Origin: JANTGF01 sp033791445
GTDB lineage: Bacteria; Bacteroidota; Bacteroidia; Bacteroidales; VadinHA17
DNA length: 64,000 bases
NCBI GenBank assembly: GCA_033791445.1
Contig: JASJGS010000121.1
Coordinates: 1-64,000, forward strand
Direction of reading: 5' to 3'
Part shown: one piece after another, positions 1 to 8,952 of the stretch
How positions within the stretch are numbered: position 1 is the stretch's first letter
How the letters are laid out: the number at the start of each line of letters is the position of its first letter
Made by a program: the position numbers and the translations under genes
Notes under the pieces: model-generated
What the model saw: only the letters and a program-made list of their open reading frames with translations
What the model was told of the DNA's origin: nothing
Database searches by the model: none

Positions 1-75
1 GGTGTTCTGCCAATAGGCAAATCTCCGGGTGTTATTGTTTCCTGCTCACTGAAACGAAATGCTAAGGAAAATTAA
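1..75 (+). CDS. C-terminal end of an unidentified protein, cut by the window edge
   Basis: The first frame is open from base 1 to a TAA at 73-75, giving 24 residues that end in KRNAKEN. The composition looks like coding sequence, and the frame stops nine bases before the end of the opposing gene, as expected for a convergent pair. No family can be recognised from so short a piece. It could also be chance open sequence. Confidence 0.35.
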   Translation, partial: GVLPIGKSPGVIVSCSLKRNAKEN

Positions 76-84
76 AATATTTTA

Positions 85-375
85 TTAAAGATTCTTTTCA
101 ACCTTCTTAATGATCTTGGGTAATTTTTTATTCAGATCTTCGAGTAGCTCCTCGGTTGCATTTTCACACATTGGCATTAATTTATCGTAATTCATAACAG
201 GTGCTCCCGAAACAAGTGCTACACTCTTTTTTGATGTTGCATATTCGTCAAGTTTGAAAACTTTCTTTGCATCTTTGTTGAAAAGGTCCATGCTGATATA
301 GGTCCGTATTCCCGCATTTCCCAGGCCTCCAACAGAAACTTTAGGTTCCAATGCATAAGACATCGATACAAACAT
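85..375 (-). pseudogene. 5'-truncated remnant of a Bacteroidota lipoprotein-like gene
   Basis: The 96-residue frame has no signal peptide or lipobox. It contains a mixed strand region (SVGGLGNAGI, then MDLFNKDAKKVFKLDEY) followed by an amphipathic C-terminal helix rich in Lys and Glu. This looks like the C-terminal half of a secreted protein of roughly 200 residues: the strand leading into the ATG (AVMFVSMSYALEP) reads on upstream in frame as SKAV, with no start codon before it. I infer that the ATG at 375 is internal and that the N-terminal half has been lost. A short intact cytoplasmic protein is the alternative. The family assignment is from general resemblance only. Confidence 0.45.
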
Positions 376-554
376 AACGGCTTTGCTAAGATACGTTTTT
401 GAAAGGCACGAGCAAATATGGATCTTAGCTATTGTTAGCGGCTTTTTTTATCCATCTTTATCAATGGTATAGTTAATGTATTCAAAGAATATAAAACCTC
501 ACAGTTAGCTCATTAAGGAAATGGTATAAGGTAGGTTAATCTGAATTAATAGAA

Positions 555-602
555 CTTCTTGTTTTCATAAAACAAGTAGAGACGACCTTTTATGGTCGTC
601 TC
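555..602. repeat. Two adjacent perfect hairpins downstream of the 633-1376 gene
   Basis: Bases 579-587 (GAGACGACC) pair perfectly with 594-602 around a six-base loop. Immediately beside it, CTTGTTTT and AAAACAAG form a second stem around CAT. They lie 31 bases past the stop of the minus-strand gene at 633. Neither stem is followed by a strong T tract, so classical Rho-independent termination is not clear. The GTAGAGACG edge resembles interspersed palindromes known from many Bacteroidota and cyanobacterial genomes. Confidence 0.6.
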
Positions 603-632
603 CTGTGATAATGTAATAAATTATAGCTAATG

Positions 633-1376
633 CTATTTATTATAATCTTCGACCATTTTGGTGAAAGCTTCTAAAGCATCTAGTTGGAAGCTAGATTCAA
701 AAACAGGCCCTTTAGTAAATAGGGTTTGAAAACCATAATAATCGTTGTTATAATTAGTTAAAACGGCTTCATTGTCTCCTACAAGAGCTTTTATGTTTAT
801 GATAGACATATTTTTAGTCCCCTGTCCTTCTTTCTGGTAAAGAATTTCAAAATTGTTTTCTTGCCATACGACATATTCAGCATCAGTAACTTTGGTACGG
901 TCGGGTAGGTAAGATGAAACAATACCTTGAGTGTGGTGATGCTTCTTGTAAACGGTAATCTTACCTTCAGTAACAACTTCTAACATAAGATTTTTAGGAA
1001 GCATGTCTTGTTTTCTAGTAGCGAAGATATTGACATATTTGGCCTTTTTAAATTTTTTACCGTTTTCCAGGGTAAAACTTTCCAAATCATTGGCTTTATA
1101 AACCTCAATATCTTTTTTTATTTTTTTCCCTTCAAGGAAAGCCTTATGTGTTTTTTCATTAATGAGGTTAACCCTTTTTTGAAATTCTTGAGGGTTTAAC
1201 ATATCCATATAAATATAGCCTTCAATTTCTGTCCCCTTTTTAAGGGTTATTGTTCCTTTTTCATATTTCCCTACCGAACTAGGGGTTTTTAATTGAGCTT
1301 TAGCATTGTTAGATGTCAAACTGAAAAGTACTGTTAGCATTAATGTAATAGTTGAGTAAATTTTTACTGTTTTCAT
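633..1376 (-). CDS. Secreted protein of unknown function
   Basis: This 247-residue protein starts at an ATG with a typical signal peptide (hydrophobic residues about 8-22, then SNNAKAQ as a likely signal peptidase I site), so it should reach the periplasm or outer membrane. The mature part opens with a strand pattern around GTITLKKGTEIEGYIY that resembles the repeat-containing secreted proteins common in Bacteroidota, and it is rich in Lys and aromatic residues. No catalytic motif is visible. It stands alone, divergent from the lipoprotein gene at 1567 across a 190-base gap, with paired hairpins behind its stop. I do not recognise a named family. Confidence 0.7.
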   Translation of the reverse strand: MKTVKIYSTITLMLTVLFSLTSNNAKAQLKTPSSVGKYEKGTITLKKGTEIEGYIYMDMLNPQEFQKRVNLINEKTHKAFLEGKKIKKDIEVYKANDLESFTLENGKKFKKAKYVNIFATRKQDMLPKNLMLEVVTEGKITVYKKHHHTQGIVSSYLPDRTKVTDAEYVVWQENNFEILYQKEGQGTKNMSIINIKALVGDNEAVLTNYNNDYYGFQTLFTKGPVFESSFQLDALEAFTKMVEDYNK

Positions 1377-1566
1377 AAATTTGATTTTTATTAATATTGG
1401 TTTTGCTTATTCATTATTAGAGGTTTACGTCGGAAGCCGTAATAATGTTTCGAAAAATGGTCATTGCTGGCAATTTCGGATATTATAACTAACTTCGTCA
1501 ATAGAGATCAAAAAATAGAACTATTTTGGTAGTGCCCTATTTTGATTCAATTATATTCTATTAAGT

Positions 1567-2454
1567 ATGAGAAAGCTTCACTTTTTGAAAGTAATTCTAT
1601 TGTTAAGTATTATTTTCCCTTCCTGCTCGAAGTATTTTACTTACACTATTCCCACACCACCAGAGATTAAAATACAGGAGCAACAAAACAAGATAGGATT
1701 CATCAATAAATATGATTATACAAGCCTTTCTTTTAATAAGGAAAATAAAAATGAGGTTTATGTTACAGCTGTTCAACATCTTATTTCCAGCCTGGAAAGC
1801 TCATTTAATAAGGATGAGTATTTTAACATAGTAATCCTTGACACATTAAGAAAAGGCACATCTCAAAAAGACTTTCTCCCTCAAATGAATACCAATGAAG
1901 TTGTTGGTATATGTGATAGTGCAAATATTGATTTGCTTTTAGTTTTAGAGTATTTTGATCCTGATTTCTTAATTGAAACTGTAACCGAGGAAGATGATGA
2001 CGGGAGTACAACCAGGACAAATATTGTGGACCTTGAGGTTAGAGCAGGGTTTACTTTGTATGACAAATCAGGAACGCTTATATACAGAGAAAAATCTATC
2101 AGGGTAATGCCTTATCAATCAAGGCCAGCCCTTGTGAGTTTTGTTGCAATTGGTCCTTCTATGGGGAAAGCAGGCAAGGAAGTTAACACTCTCTCAAAAG
2201 AAATCGGGGAAAGCTACATTCAAAATTTCTATCCAGGGAACAAAAAGGAAACAGCTAAAATTTATACTGGAGAAGCTTTTAAGAAGGTGGAAGCCTATAT
2301 GAATAATGAAAACTGGGAGGAAGCAATTGAGCTGCTATTACCCATGGCAAATTCTACAGATTCAAAAATCTCAAAGAAAGCTAGCCATAACCTATCCATT
2401 GCCTATAAAGCCTCAGGAAACAATTCAGCTTACGAATACTGGAAAAAGAAATAA
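1567..2454 (+). CDS. DUF6340-like lipoprotein
   Basis: The N-terminus has a signal peptide ending in a lipobox (FPSC, Cys20), so this 295-residue protein should be a lipoprotein of the cell envelope. The following stretch (IPTPPEIKI, then an NKIGFINKY strand, then alternating strands around LLLVLEYFDP) fits the DUF6340 family of Bacteroidota, whose function is unknown. The C-terminal 60 residues are helical and resemble a TPR pair (ENWEEAIELLLPMAN, then KASHNLSIAYKASGN). It ends seven bases before the convergent gene at 2462. Family assignment is from memory of sequence features. Confidence 0.7.
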   Translation: MRKLHFLKVILLLSIIFPSCSKYFTYTIPTPPEIKIQEQQNKIGFINKYDYTSLSFNKENKNEVYVTAVQHLISSLESSFNKDEYFNIVILDTLRKGTSQKDFLPQMNTNEVVGICDSANIDLLLVLEYFDPDFLIETVTEEDDDGSTTRTNIVDLEVRAGFTLYDKSGTLIYREKSIRVMPYQSRPALVSFVAIGPSMGKAGKEVNTLSKEIGESYIQNFYPGNKKETAKIYTGEAFKKVEAYMNNENWEEAIELLLPMANSTDSKISKKASHNLSIAYKASGNNSAYEYWKKK

Positions 2455-2461
2455 GCTTTTC

Positions 2462-4723
2462 TTAATTAGCCTCAACAATCAATCCTAAATATTTCCCCAT
2501 CCAATAGGGCAGCAACCAGTAAACCGGATCTCGTTCCTGAGCAGGATTTCCCCCAACTGCAACATAAGGATTTCTATCCCAACGAATAGTCCGATATTCA
2601 CTTGGTGGTAACAATTCATCAACTTGAAGTTGCTCAAGAATGGGCTCACGTATTACAAGCAAATCTTCCCTGCTTCCATTATCAATTTGCCAGTCTACAA
2701 GATCAAGCGGAGCATCAACCAGGAAGAATATGGAATTATCCAATTCATCATTGCCATCAGTTAGATAGTTATATGTAAAATTTACCAGGGGGCTCTTGTG
2801 TTTCTTATGCTTTTCAAACCATGTATCCAAATGTTCCCGGTGTTCACTTTTTAGTTTAGGATCATCTTCATACATCAACAATGGAGGATAGACATAAAGT
2901 GACAGATAAATATCAAAATAAGTTTCCCAGGCCCGGTTGGTATTGTGTAACATTTTAGCATTTTCAATATATCCATCTTCCTCAATAAGCTTAAGATAAG
3001 CCTCCTGATACTTTTCATCGCCGGTAATCTGGTAGGTAAACTTTAAAAATGAAAGTAATTCCAGAGAATTTAGAGCACGTTCCGGAGCCCATTCAGGATC
3101 ATTATTCAGGATTTCAGGAGACCACACGCCCCATTTGGTATGTTTTCCGTCCACACCAACCAGGTTAAAATCATTGCGCATCATATGATCCATAATCTGG
3201 CTAAAATGATCAGCAATTCTCTCCTTTTCCTTATCATCAGCAACCAAAGTGTAATAACAATAATAACCAAATAGATGTCCGCAAAGCTCATCACTACTGG
3301 TGTCGCCCTTCCACATCCATTTTCCATCTTTAGACAAGTGCCAGCGTACTTCTACTGCCTTCTGTCTGGGATTATTAATAATCTCTTCTGCCTGCTCCTG
3401 GGGGGTATAAGTGCGATTCATATCGTGAGAGCTCTCCCAGCTAACCGGGACGATTGTTCGTGCAAAAAAGCCATCAATCTCGGTAACTTCTCGCAAATAG
3501 TGAAGAAATTCAAAGGCTTTTTTTGCTCTTTCTTTAGCTTCAGGACTATTGGTAGCTGCATATCGAAATGATTCCATAGCCAGGTACATTGAGGTATATT
3601 CACCATCATTATCATCATCTGTAGCTTCTATGCTTGTTGTATCTCCAGGTACATTCAACCTGAAGCGATTGACTATCCATGGTTCTCTAACATGACGTTG
3701 AATTAATTTCTCATAAAAGAAATCAGCCTTTTGTGCCAGTGTCATTTCTATCTTTTTAATGGCACTCACTCCTTTTGCTGTAGCAATCCATGCATTTCCT
3801 TCCTCGTCAAAAGCGATGTCTCTTACTTCATCTGATAATAACCAACGTTTGCTCAGCCGCACTGAATATTCCTCTTCATCAGATTTAAACCGGCTAATTC
3901 CAGAATTGGTACCCACCCACATACTGCCATCCGGAGACCGTTTAACTATCCTTACAAAAGAATTGGTGATTCCATTTTCAGGCAATTTCTCGCCTATTTT
4001 TCCTTTAGAATCTCGAATGCTAACTCCACCCATACTACTTACCCAAAGGTTCCCTTCATCGCTGTAATCCATTCCGGTTACGTAAGCACTAATCAATTCA
4101 TTCTGGTCCTGGTACACAGTTGTTTTTTGATCTGTACAATGATAAAGACCTACATCTGTTCCCAACCAGATACCACCATTCCCATCCGAAGTAGCTGCTC
4201 GTATACTTCTGGCCGTTTGATAATCCTTTTTAATCCATCCGTTGTCTTTAAACAACCAAATACCAAAAGGCCCCAAAGCATAAATTCCCTCCGAGGCAAC
4301 AACTATCCTGGCCAGAGGAGGTTTTGGTCCTTCCATTTTCATGATTCTCCCCGATGTAGTAGAATAGACTCCATCCCATGATGCAATCCACACAAAGCCA
4401 TTTTCATCCAGTTTAATATCATAAGCCGGTCCTTGCTCTGAACCTAAAATCTGCAAATCCCATTTGCGACTATCAGGCTTCTTCATATATACACCATGCT
4501 TGGTTGCAATCCAGATATTATCTTCTCCATCTGGTTGGATAGCTCTAACATCATTGGCCTCCACAATATTCTCATCCACAACATACCCATCATGAAATTC
4601 CTGGATAAAAGGCACATCCAGATAAGTTTCTTCGTTCTTTGTCTCGATGTCCGAATTTTTATCTGTTTGGCTGGAACAGGAATAAAGCACAGGAATCAAA
4701 AGTGAAAGTATTAAGTATTTCAT
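2462..4723 (-). CDS. Propeller lipoprotein with a C-terminal helical domain
   Basis: The 753-residue protein begins with a lipoprotein signal (LIPVLYSCSS, Cys16). Residues about 50-330 contain repeated blades of the two-component-regulator propeller type (DNIWIATKHGVY, GFVWIASWDGVY, GGIWLGTDVGLY, GNLWVSSMGGVS, GSMWVGTNSGIS, GNAWIATAKGVS), i.e. six or seven blades. In most proteins these blades precede a histidine kinase, but no kinase, response regulator or DNA-binding domain follows here. The last 400 residues are helical with Trp- and Tyr-rich repeats (ESFRYAATNS, ELCGHLFGYYCYYTL, NSLELLSFLKFTY), suggesting an alpha/alpha-toroid like those of glycan-active proteins. A surface sensor or carbohydrate-processing role is inference only. 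Confidence 0.75.
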   Translation of the reverse strand: MKYLILSLLIPVLYSCSSQTDKNSDIETKNEETYLDVPFIQEFHDGYVVDENIVEANDVRAIQPDGEDNIWIATKHGVYMKKPDSRKWDLQILGSEQGPAYDIKLDENGFVWIASWDGVYSTTSGRIMKMEGPKPPLARIVVASEGIYALGPFGIWLFKDNGWIKKDYQTARSIRAATSDGNGGIWLGTDVGLYHCTDQKTTVYQDQNELISAYVTGMDYSDEGNLWVSSMGGVSIRDSKGKIGEKLPENGITNSFVRIVKRSPDGSMWVGTNSGISRFKSDEEEYSVRLSKRWLLSDEVRDIAFDEEGNAWIATAKGVSAIKKIEMTLAQKADFFYEKLIQRHVREPWIVNRFRLNVPGDTTSIEATDDDNDGEYTSMYLAMESFRYAATNSPEAKERAKKAFEFLHYLREVTEIDGFFARTIVPVSWESSHDMNRTYTPQEQAEEIINNPRQKAVEVRWHLSKDGKWMWKGDTSSDELCGHLFGYYCYYTLVADDKEKERIADHFSQIMDHMMRNDFNLVGVDGKHTKWGVWSPEILNNDPEWAPERALNSLELLSFLKFTYQITGDEKYQEAYLKLIEEDGYIENAKMLHNTNRAWETYFDIYLSLYVYPPLLMYEDDPKLKSEHREHLDTWFEKHKKHKSPLVNFTYNYLTDGNDELDNSIFFLVDAPLDLVDWQIDNGSREDLLVIREPILEQLQVDELLPPSEYRTIRWDRNPYVAVGGNPAQERDPVYWLLPYWMGKYLGLIVEAN

Positions 4724-4797
4724 ATTATGGTATTATGATTTATGAAAATAGGATAGGTATTTATTGATGGATAAAACTAAAGTCCCATTGTAAAATG

Positions 4798-5913
4798 CTA
4801 TAAAACCGGATACCCCTGCTTCTCAATCAGGCTTCCTAATTCCCTATTTACACGGTCAATATACTTTTTCTCAAAACTATATATATTCCCGTTATGTTTT
4901 CCATGAGAATGAATCATAGAATCAAATACTCTTTGATCAACTTCCATGTCGGATAATATTCCTTGTTGTAGTCTTTCAAAACCACTTACCGGATCAGAGA
5001 TGAGGTTTTCATATTTTAACTCAACAAGATTCTCAGCAGGAATTAAACTTTTATCTGTCTGGTACTTATTAATTAGGAAAACATATGTTTGAAAAATAAA
5101 CTTCCATAAGTCCTCATCAGTCATATCCTGAAGTTGCAGACTTTTTAAGAAACCCCTGAAAAATTTGTAGGTTGAAAGAATAACTTCATATGGGTTTCTT
5201 TCAATATAAACAAACCGGGCTCCTGGAAATAAATCGAGTAAAGCAGGTATTCTGGCCATGTTGGGAGGATTTTTTGCGATGTATTGCTCCCCGCCAATAT
5301 TTAAAAGACTGCGTTTTACAAATCTTACATAGCCCTTTTTGAATTCCTTATCCCAATTCTGATCCTCTGGTGAAGAGGCAAGATATTTCTCAGAAATTAG
5401 TTGATACTCTTTAGGAAAATAAAACCAATAATAAAAGCTAAAACCAGCTTCATTTCCCAGTGCAAAGTCTTCCTCCTGAGCAAAGTCAACATGCATTTTC
5501 ACCCCATCAACCAATCTTTTTTCAGGCAAATAAAATTGCACTATTCTTTTGATTAAGCCCTTTAAGAAAAATAGATTATTCGGGAAAGCGGATTGGTAAG
5601 TAGTAGGGTATGAGATATTTTCAAAGGAACAGAGTAAATTATTCAAAAAGGTTGTTCCACTACGCCAATGACCTAAAACGTAAATCGGAGGTTTTTTTAT
5701 TTCAAAGTTTTTGGATAGGCTTTGATATCGCATTTCATCAAAATACGACAGTCCTGTGGTTATAACACTTATGGCTTTGGATATTCGAAATTTCTTTTTG
5801 TATTTCTTTTCAACTTTAAAATTACTTTCCAATTCCTTCAAAATTGAAAATTTACAGCCTACAAGTGTATTTACACTAAATATAAAATCATCATTTGGCA
5901 TACTAATACTCAT
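4798..5913 (-). CDS. Sulfotransferase family protein
   Basis: The 371-residue enzyme probably transfers sulfuryl groups from PAPS to a glycan, lipid or small molecule. The PAPS 5'-phosphosulfate loop is clear at about residue 79 (GHWRSGTTFLNNLL). The 3'-phosphate binding region is also visible (RFVYIERNPYEVILSTYKFF), as is the later VELKYENLISDP segment typical of the family. I start it at the ATG at 5913; the frame runs back to a TTG at 5937 but the extra residues look unconserved. It lies just downstream of the comM remnant and may belong to the same accessory stretch. The substrate cannot be predicted. Confidence 0.85.
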   Translation of the reverse strand: MSISMPNDDFIFSVNTLVGCKFSILKELESNFKVEKKYKKKFRISKAISVITTGLSYFDEMRYQSLSKNFEIKKPPIYVLGHWRSGTTFLNNLLCSFENISYPTTYQSAFPNNLFFLKGLIKRIVQFYLPEKRLVDGVKMHVDFAQEEDFALGNEAGFSFYYWFYFPKEYQLISEKYLASSPEDQNWDKEFKKGYVRFVKRSLLNIGGEQYIAKNPPNMARIPALLDLFPGARFVYIERNPYEVILSTYKFFRGFLKSLQLQDMTDEDLWKFIFQTYVFLINKYQTDKSLIPAENLVELKYENLISDPVSGFERLQQGILSDMEVDQRVFDSMIHSHGKHNGNIYSFEKKYIDRVNRELGSLIEKQGYPVL

Positions 5914-5977
5914 TTTGCAATTGTAAAGTAAATACAATAATTACAAAGCTCAAACAGTATTATATAATTAGATTAGA

Positions 5978-6190
5978 TTAGCCTGCCCAACTCTCTCTGT
6001 CGAGGCTTCGGTATTGGATCGCTTCTGCAAGATGGAGATTTTGAATCTTTTCACTTGATTCGAGGTCTGCTATGGTACGAGAGACTTTTAGGATGCGATC
6101 ATATGCTCTGGCAGATAAGTCCAGCTTGTCCACCGCCGTATTTAAAAGTAGTATTCCTTGCTTTTTTGACTGGCAATTCATTCTTTTAAA
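5978..6190 (-). pseudogene. Remnant of the 3' end of a comM/yifB gene
   Basis: The frame ending at 5978 encodes the last residues of a YifB/ComM Mg-chelatase-like ATPase. Its final 46 residues (LSARAYDRILKVSRTIADLE through RSLDRESWAG) match the C-terminus of the intact gene at 12059-13597 with two substitutions. Weaker similarity continues back through KKQGILLLNTAVDKL (intact copy DKQGTELLKIAMDKL) and then fades. No start, AAA+ core or N-terminal domain is present. By hand count about 27 of 138 aligned bases differ, nearly all synonymous, so this is not a recent local copy. It begins just after the stop of the SpoIIE-type gene. Confidence 0.85.
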
Positions 6191-6221
6191 ACAGCAGGAA
6201 GGAATCAGGCAGCACAACTTC

Positions 6222-7712
6222 TTAATCAGGTATCTTTATCCCTACTATTAGTACATCATCTGTTTGTTCATTATCCTTGCCTTTCCAGCTTTCAAAAGTT
6301 TTTTCGAAAATTATCTTTTGTTCATGCATTTCTTTATTGGAAATTTGCAACAATAGTTCTTTGAATTTTTTGGCCATGAATTTCTTTTGATTCTTACCAC
6401 CTCGCTGGTCCTGAAAGCCATCAGAAAACATATATAATTTATCCCCTTTGCTTAATTCAAATTCATAATTTGTAAAAGGGTTTTCTTCGAGATGAGAACT
6501 AATTGGTTGACGATCAACCTTAAGCTGGACCATGGAGCTTTCTCCATTACTTGTAATTTCTTCTACTTTTGAAGATTTAATATCTGACAAAGTTTTTGAC
6601 TTTCGAACAATATACAATGGACTATTTGCACCTGCAAACTGAAGGTTCCGGGTTTTTGTATTGATTATACAAAAAGCTATATCCATTCCATCACGCTGTT
6701 CGTGCTGTTTACCGGTTTGCCTTAAAGCCAATTTGACTTCTTCCCTTAATATATCTAGCACCTGAGATGATTTTACAACCTCTTTTCGCAGGATGATTTC
6801 ATTTAGAAATGCTACCCCAAGCATACTCATAAATGCCCCGGGCACCCCATGACCTGTACAATCAGCTACGGCAATCACCAAATACTCCTGAATATGTTTA
6901 AACCAATAGAAATCTCCACTAACTACATCCCGTGGTTTGAAAAAAACAAAATGTTCAAAATTAATTTTATCCAGGAAATCTTCGGCCGGCAAAACAGCCT
7001 GCTGAATTCTTTTTGCATAATTGATACTATCCTTTATATTTTTATTCTGCTCAATTTCAACCCTGTGCTGTTTTTCAATTTTCTCTTTCTGTTTTTCAAC
7101 TATTCCTAGAGTTGAATTAAGGTTTTCATTGCTCGAGTAAAGTTCCTTAATTGTTATTTGAAGTTTCAAATGCAATTTTTTTGATATAACTATGTAATAA
7201 AAAAGGATTACACCTACAATAAGGAACATTCCAAGATAATTCACCGATTTCATAAATCTCAACGAGCTTACTGATAACTCATACTTGATATACTCTCCTG
7301 AATCAAACCATATAAAGGCTAGTTGAAGTATAAAACAAATAAGGGAATTTACAACTAAGGCGACTTTCCATTTTCTAAATAATATTCCGGTTATAATCAA
7401 GCAAAAAAGTAATAGTTGAAAACCACTCTCCTGTCCCAGTAAAAGCACAGCTAATACCTGATGAATTGTTATTTCAATGGTTCCAATAATTGGAGCAAAT
7501 TTTAATTTGCCTTTGAAACTATAATAAAGTGCAAATGCAAAAGCAGGAATACTAATAAAAATGTTAAACCACATTAAGAAGTGTACCTTAAAAAGGGCAA
7601 ACATCCCAAAAAAAAGCACATGCAATGCCAATCCTGCTACGGCTCCAATAATTTGCGTATCCTGGAGATATTTATTCTCTTCTGAAACTTCTATTTTAGA
7701 CCAGAAAGACAT
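6222..7712 (-). CDS. Membrane SpoIIE-family protein phosphatase (SiaA-like)
   Basis: Residues 25-180 hold about six hydrophobic segments. A Lys/Glu-rich coiled coil follows (about 190-230), then a cytoplasmic PP2C/SpoIIE domain with its metal-binding motifs: DVVSGDFYWF, AVADCTGHGVPGAFMSMLG, KLYMFSDGFQDQRGG and DDVLIVGIKI. The predicted activity is Mn- or Mg-dependent dephosphorylation of Ser/Thr. It is last in a minus-strand set after the SiaB-like kinase and SiaC-like phosphoprotein, so the SiaC-like protein is the likely substrate, as in the Pseudomonas SiaABC system. It lacks the HAMP and extracytoplasmic sensor found in Pseudomonas SiaA; its multi-pass membrane region may sense instead. 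Confidence 0.88.
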   Translation of the reverse strand: MSFWSKIEVSEENKYLQDTQIIGAVAGLALHVLFFGMFALFKVHFLMWFNIFISIPAFAFALYYSFKGKLKFAPIIGTIEITIHQVLAVLLLGQESGFQLLLFCLIITGILFRKWKVALVVNSLICFILQLAFIWFDSGEYIKYELSVSSLRFMKSVNYLGMFLIVGVILFYYIVISKKLHLKLQITIKELYSSNENLNSTLGIVEKQKEKIEKQHRVEIEQNKNIKDSINYAKRIQQAVLPAEDFLDKINFEHFVFFKPRDVVSGDFYWFKHIQEYLVIAVADCTGHGVPGAFMSMLGVAFLNEIILRKEVVKSSQVLDILREEVKLALRQTGKQHEQRDGMDIAFCIINTKTRNLQFAGANSPLYIVRKSKTLSDIKSSKVEEITSNGESSMVQLKVDRQPISSHLEENPFTNYEFELSKGDKLYMFSDGFQDQRGGKNQKKFMAKKFKELLLQISNKEMHEQKIIFEKTFESWKGKDNEQTDDVLIVGIKIPD

Positions 7713-7839
7713 ATTTATTAACGATCAGATATAATTTTATAGTAAGTTGGAAAGGTGCTTCAAACATTCTGCTGATGAAATAATTCCTCTACCAGACCAA
7801 ATAAATTTTAAATAAATTGCAAATTAACTTTTTTGTGTA

Positions 7840-8238
7840 TTAAAGTCTTATGTAATCAAACGGAAACCTGACCAGGCGCGACATCTCCTTCCCTACCTCC
7901 AGCATATCTTCATCATCTTTTTCATAATGCCATTTAACAAGAATTCCATCCTCCTTGGTACGCAATTTTCCAATCTTCTTAAAAATATCGAGTATGAATT
8001 TCGCGGAAATAGAATTAAAGTATTCAAAATTGAAATTAAACTCAAGTTGATCCTTATTGTCCAAATATTTATCCGTGGAAAGCTCCCTATCGAATGTATC
8101 AAACCATTCCAGGATTGGCATATATAATTCATTTACATTCTCTGGCCTTGATTCACCTGATATTTCAAACTTTCTGTTTTCAGGATCAAGAATCACCTTT
8201 GGTGAATTGGAGGTTTGTTCAATAATTAGCTTGTTCAT
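7840..8238 (-). CDS. SiaC-family phosphoprotein (DUF1987)
   Basis: This 132-residue protein matches the DUF1987/SiaC family along its length: an N-terminal SPKVILDPENRKFEISGES strand region, then YMPILEWFD, then the central EFNFNFEYFNSISAK motif. Family members are phosphorylated by a SiaB kinase and dephosphorylated by a SiaA phosphatase, and they bind a partner in one state. By alignment from memory, the phospho-acceptor Thr of Pseudomonas SiaC corresponds to Ser76 here (YFNS). I start at the ATG at 8238 because the frame beyond it reaches only a TTG at 8259 and would overlap the kinase gene. The kinase stop lies seven bases upstream, so the two are co-transcribed. Confidence 0.88.
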   Translation of the reverse strand: MNKLIIEQTSNSPKVILDPENRKFEISGESRPENVNELYMPILEWFDTFDRELSTDKYLDNKDQLEFNFNFEYFNSISAKFILDIFKKIGKLRTKEDGILVKWHYEKDDEDMLEVGKEMSRLVRFPFDYIRL

Positions 8239-8245
8239 AATGATT

Positions 8246-8755
8246 CTAATAAATTTCAACTTCTAATTCAAAAAAAGAATAATTTTCATCTAAGCGGGTA
8301 ATCTTATATATAATTTTGCTACTTGCTTTTGAAGCAATAGTCACTAATCCCAGACCCGCTCCGTTTTTTTCCATAGTGAATTCCTTGTTGATTATATTCT
8401 CATATAATTTATTCAAGCCTTCTTTATTCAGCTTATTCACTTTTTCAAGTCGGCATTTCAAATCATTTACATTCTGATTTAAAATTGGATTGCCCGCGCT
8501 AACAATAAAATTATTGCCCTGCTTTTTCAATGATATATGAGGAGAACCAGTTTGGCCAGGGATAGATTGAAGTTTATCAATTGAATACTTTTTAATATTC
8601 TCTGTACATTCCACTAAAATACTATAGATTCTTTTTTGGAGGGATTTATTCAATATTTGAAATGCATGCGTATCTTTTAATTTCATTAATATCAATTCTA
8701 TGGACTGAAATGTGACCCTGTCATTGAAAGTCAATATTGTTTCCATTTTCTCCAT
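8246..8755 (-). CDS. SiaB-family protein kinase with a GHKL fold
   Basis: A 169-residue protein with the ATP-binding features of a GHKL kinase: an N box (VECTENIKKYS, Glu49 and Asn53) and a glycine-rich lid (NGAGLGLVTIAS). There is no dimerisation or phosphorelay domain, as in anti-sigma-factor-like kinases of the SiaB family (DUF6272), which phosphorylate SiaC on Ser/Thr. It is first in the minus-strand set of kinase, phosphoprotein and phosphatase. The 197-base gap upstream separates it from the divergent ABC transporter, so the two transcripts may share control sequences. Confidence 0.85.
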   Translation of the reverse strand: MEKMETILTFNDRVTFQSIELILMKLKDTHAFQILNKSLQKRIYSILVECTENIKKYSIDKLQSIPGQTGSPHISLKKQGNNFIVSAGNPILNQNVNDLKCRLEKVNKLNKEGLNKLYENIINKEFTMEKNGAGLGLVTIASKASSKIIYKITRLDENYSFFELEVEIY

Positions 8756-8952
8756 AAATCGAATTGCACAAATAGTTTTTTCTATTTCTCAGGAAATGCA
8801 AATTGAGCCAACTTTTATTCTCAATCTATTTTTTTTAGTTCTTTTTTAGTGTTAACTTTATTTGATTTGGCTTATGCGTAATTATGTATGCCAGAAAAAG
8901 TTCACTCTCTAAATGCTATCTATGATTAAGGAATGAATCAATTAACCAGGTT

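Noticed and set aside
5978..6217. Annotating the 79-residue frame as a small intact gene
   Set aside because: Its start codons are in sequence with no family support and its second part is the tail of ComM, so a remnant is more likely.
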